Source: Nemesobacter sp965204665
Lineage (GTDB): Bacteria > Desulfobacterota_D > UBA1144 > Nemesobacterales > Nemesobacteraceae
Direction of reading: 5' to 3'
Assembly: GCA_965204665.1 (NCBI GenBank)
Contig: OZ242002.1
Location: 806,001-870,000, forward strand
Length of the DNA: 64,000 nucleotides
This document shows positions 62,559 to 64,000 of the stretch, in pieces; position 1 is the stretch's first letter, and each line of letters begins with the position of its first letter. A model generated the notes under the pieces. That model ran no database searches. It had not been told where the DNA came from and was given only the letters and a program-made list of their open reading frames with translations. Position numbers and translations under genes: made by a program.

Positions 62559-63248
62559 ATGAATGAAGATCGACTCACAATCGAAGAGCTCAGCAGACGT
62601 ACCGGCGTAGAGGTCCGTACTCTGCGTTCGTGGATCAGCGAAGGACTGCTGGCACCGCCCTTCAGGCCCGGACGGGGAGCGCGATATCCGAGCAGCAACG
62701 CGGACCGCGCGGCGGCGGTCAGAGCGCTCAAAAAACATCGGGGGTTGTCGTTGTCCGAAATCGGACAGTTGTTCATAAGGGCGACCGAAGAACAGATCAG
62801 GGAGTGGGCGACCGGAATAGGTCTGACTTCGGCGCCGCCCGGGTCGGCCCGCGATTATCTGAGCAGGATTCGGGCGGGAGGCACTTCGACAGGGTCGACC
62901 CGGTCCGCAACGGATTCCACCCGGCGGGAGTCGTACGGGGATGTATCGGAGGCACCGTTTTCGGAACAGGGTCTGAACCGGAGGTCGATAAAGTTCCGCG
63001 GAACCGGGCGGTCCGAATCGGGCGGGAACGAATTGACGAGCATTGAATGGTTGATTTTTCAGTTGGAGAAGATACTGGGAGACTCTGCACCCCGACACTC
63101 GCGGGGTGAAGTCTGGACGAGAATATCCGTAACATCCGCCTTCGAGATCTCTGTTCGAGGAGAACTCGAGCCTCGGGAGCGGATTCTTTTTGAACAACTT
63201 GCGGACCAGTTCCGCGCCGTTCTAACAGGAGGTGGAAAGAATGACTGA
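62559..63248 (+). CDS. MerR-family transcriptional regulator
   Basis: 229 residues. An N-terminal MerR winged-helix domain (LTIEELSRRTGVEVRTLRSW ... GLLAPPFRPGRGARYPSSNA ... RGLSLSEIGQLF) is followed by a Ser/Thr/Arg-rich low-complexity linker (about 95-155) and a C-terminal segment of unknown fold (TSIEWLIFQLEKILGD ... SAFEISVRGELEPRERILFE). No metal-binding cysteines typical of MerR/CueR are seen. Its stop overlaps the next gene by eight bases, so regulator and VWA protein are made together. The composition is more GC-rich than the left of the window. Confidence 0.85.
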   Translation: MNEDRLTIEELSRRTGVEVRTLRSWISEGLLAPPFRPGRGARYPSSNADRAAAVRALKKHRGLSLSEIGQLFIRATEEQIREWATGIGLTSAPPGSARDYLSRIRAGGTSTGSTRSATDSTRRESYGDVSEAPFSEQGLNRRSIKFRGTGRSESGGNELTSIEWLIFQLEKILGDSAPRHSRGEVWTRISVTSAFEISVRGELEPRERILFEQLADQFRAVLTGGGKND

Positions 63249-64000
63249 TGTGAATTTTACTGTGGAAGCCGGTTTCGACCGGCAGTTCTACTGGCAGGGT
63301 GGAGATTCCGTGCGTTATCTCGTTGCGAGACTCGAGGCGCGGAGCGGGGATGACGGAGTTTCCGGAGAGGATATGCCCGTCAACACAGCTCTCGTGATCG
63401 ATGCGAGCGGGTCGATGGGCGGTGGAAAGCTTGAGGCGGCCAAGGAAGCGGCGGTCGGTCTGACCGGGCATCTGACGGACAGGGACCGGATCACCCTGGT
63501 CTCTTTCGCATCCGATGTTCGGATACATCTCGACGCGGTGCAGGCGAGCGGGGAAAATGCGGACCGGATACGCGAAGAGATTTTACGGCTGCGAACCCGA
63601 GGTTCGACCGCACTGTCCGAGGGGTGGTTTGCCGGGGTCGAGTGTACGGCTCGGGTGGCGGAAGAGGATGCCCGCATGACGCCGCGCGTGATCATCCTGA
63701 GCGACGGCCACGCCAATGCAGGTATAACGGACCCTGCGGAACTCGGCGAGCATGCGGGTGAATTCAGAAAGCGGGGAGTATTCACTTCCGCTCTCGGTAT
63801 AGGTGCCGGATACGACGAGCATCTGTTGCGGGGCATGGCCGAGAACGGAGGAGGGCGTCTGCACGATGTGGAGCACGCCGGTGAAATTTCAACCGTTCTT
63901 CTGGGTGAACTCGGAGACATCTACAACACGGTGGTCGAGGATGCGGAGGTCGCTCTGACAGTCCCTGCCGGTGTGCGGGTCGAGGCGATGGGCAGGGAGA
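63241..64000 (+). CDS. VWA-domain protein, partial (N-terminal 253 residues)
   Basis: The ATG at 63241 lies after AGGAGGTGG; the gene runs off the right edge. No signal peptide, so probably cytoplasmic. After about 45 residues comes a von Willebrand A domain with a complete MIDAS metal site: DASGSMG (about 60), the conserved Thr in RGSTALSEGW and the Asp in ILSDGHAN. Such proteins bind partners through a Mg2+ ion. It is translationally coupled to the MerR-type regulator. Similar VWA proteins occur in chelatase/MoxR-type, tellurite-resistance and signalling clusters; which applies here depends on genes beyond the window. Confidence 0.88.
   Translation, partial: MTDVNFTVEAGFDRQFYWQGGDSVRYLVARLEARSGDDGVSGEDMPVNTALVIDASGSMGGGKLEAAKEAAVGLTGHLTDRDRITLVSFASDVRIHLDAVQASGENADRIREEILRLRTRGSTALSEGWFAGVECTARVAEEDARMTPRVIILSDGHANAGITDPAELGEHAGEFRKRGVFTSALGIGAGYDEHLLRGMAENGGGRLHDVEHAGEISTVLLGELGDIYNTVVEDAEVALTVPAGVRVEAMGRE

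Noticed and set aside
1..64000. CRISPR array, rRNA genes or prophage
   Set aside because: No regularly spaced direct repeats, no rRNA-like segments and no phage structural genes were seen while reading both strands.

Overview
The window looks like chromosomal DNA of a Gram-negative bacterium near its replication origin. Evidence for a Gram-negative envelope is an MltA-type outer-membrane lytic transglycosylase, lipoprotein signal sequences and a type II secretion gspL-gspM-gspN set. A CofD-like gene suggests the cell makes coenzyme F420. I cannot name the taxon from sequence alone; a deep-branching, Deltaproteobacteria- or Dadabacteria-like lineage is only a guess.

Origin signals: dnaA (52.5 kb) and dnaN (54.4 kb) lie side by side. 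Every protein gene right of dnaA reads rightward, while most genes left of it read leftward. Three perfect 16-bp parS palindromes (TGTTTCACGTGAAACA) flank mnmE at 35.9-37.6 kb. The dnaA-dnaN gap holds one perfect DnaA box and is a candidate oriC.

Layout, left to right. 0-3.7 kb: two related acyl/AMP-ligase genes separated by a cation/Ca2+ antiporter. 3.9-6.5 kb: trpE-trpG and a small exported protein. 6.6-13.4 kb: phosphohexomutase with a non-AUG start, DUF35 protein, thiD, a frameshifted secreted metalloprotease, and folate/pterin genes folD, folK and phhB. 13.4-21.7 kb: secA, smc and a PpiD-like chaperone. 22.3-28.8 kb: a spondin-domain surface protein, cofD, a sucrase/ferredoxin-like protein, mltA, and a collagen-like/RTX-repeat lipoprotein whose promoter contains a G9 tract. 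28.9-35.6 kb: a decayed DruA (DUF4338) remnant, a ROK sugar kinase, tilS, DUF502, IHF/HU and pheT. 35.9-45.3 kb: mnmE with parS sites, a double CMD-domain protein, a MidA-type methyltransferase, folE2, a MazG-like hydrolase, pabC-pabB and a membrane Fe-S oxidoreductase. 45.6-48.0 kb: an intact IS4/Tn5-like insertion sequence whose transposase carries an N-terminal DruA-like domain. 48.1-52.3 kb: DsbA-like protein, two CBS/CorC membrane proteins and thiL. 52.4-62.3 kb: dnaA, dnaN, gspLMN, pheA-hisC-tyrA-msrB and a tRNA-Met. 62.5-64 kb: a MerR regulator overlapping a VWA-domain gene that runs off the window.

The genes converge on chorismate metabolism (trpEG to anthranilate, pabBC to p-aminobenzoate, pheA/tyrA/hisC to Phe and Tyr), on folate (folE2, folK, folD, pabBC), on thiamine (thiD, thiL) and on the core chromosome cycle. 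The accessory content with most novelty is the DruA-transposase fusion, the possibly phase-variable RTX lipoprotein, two surface proteins sharing a Cys-containing C-terminal sorting-like tail, and the MerR-VWA pair at the right edge.
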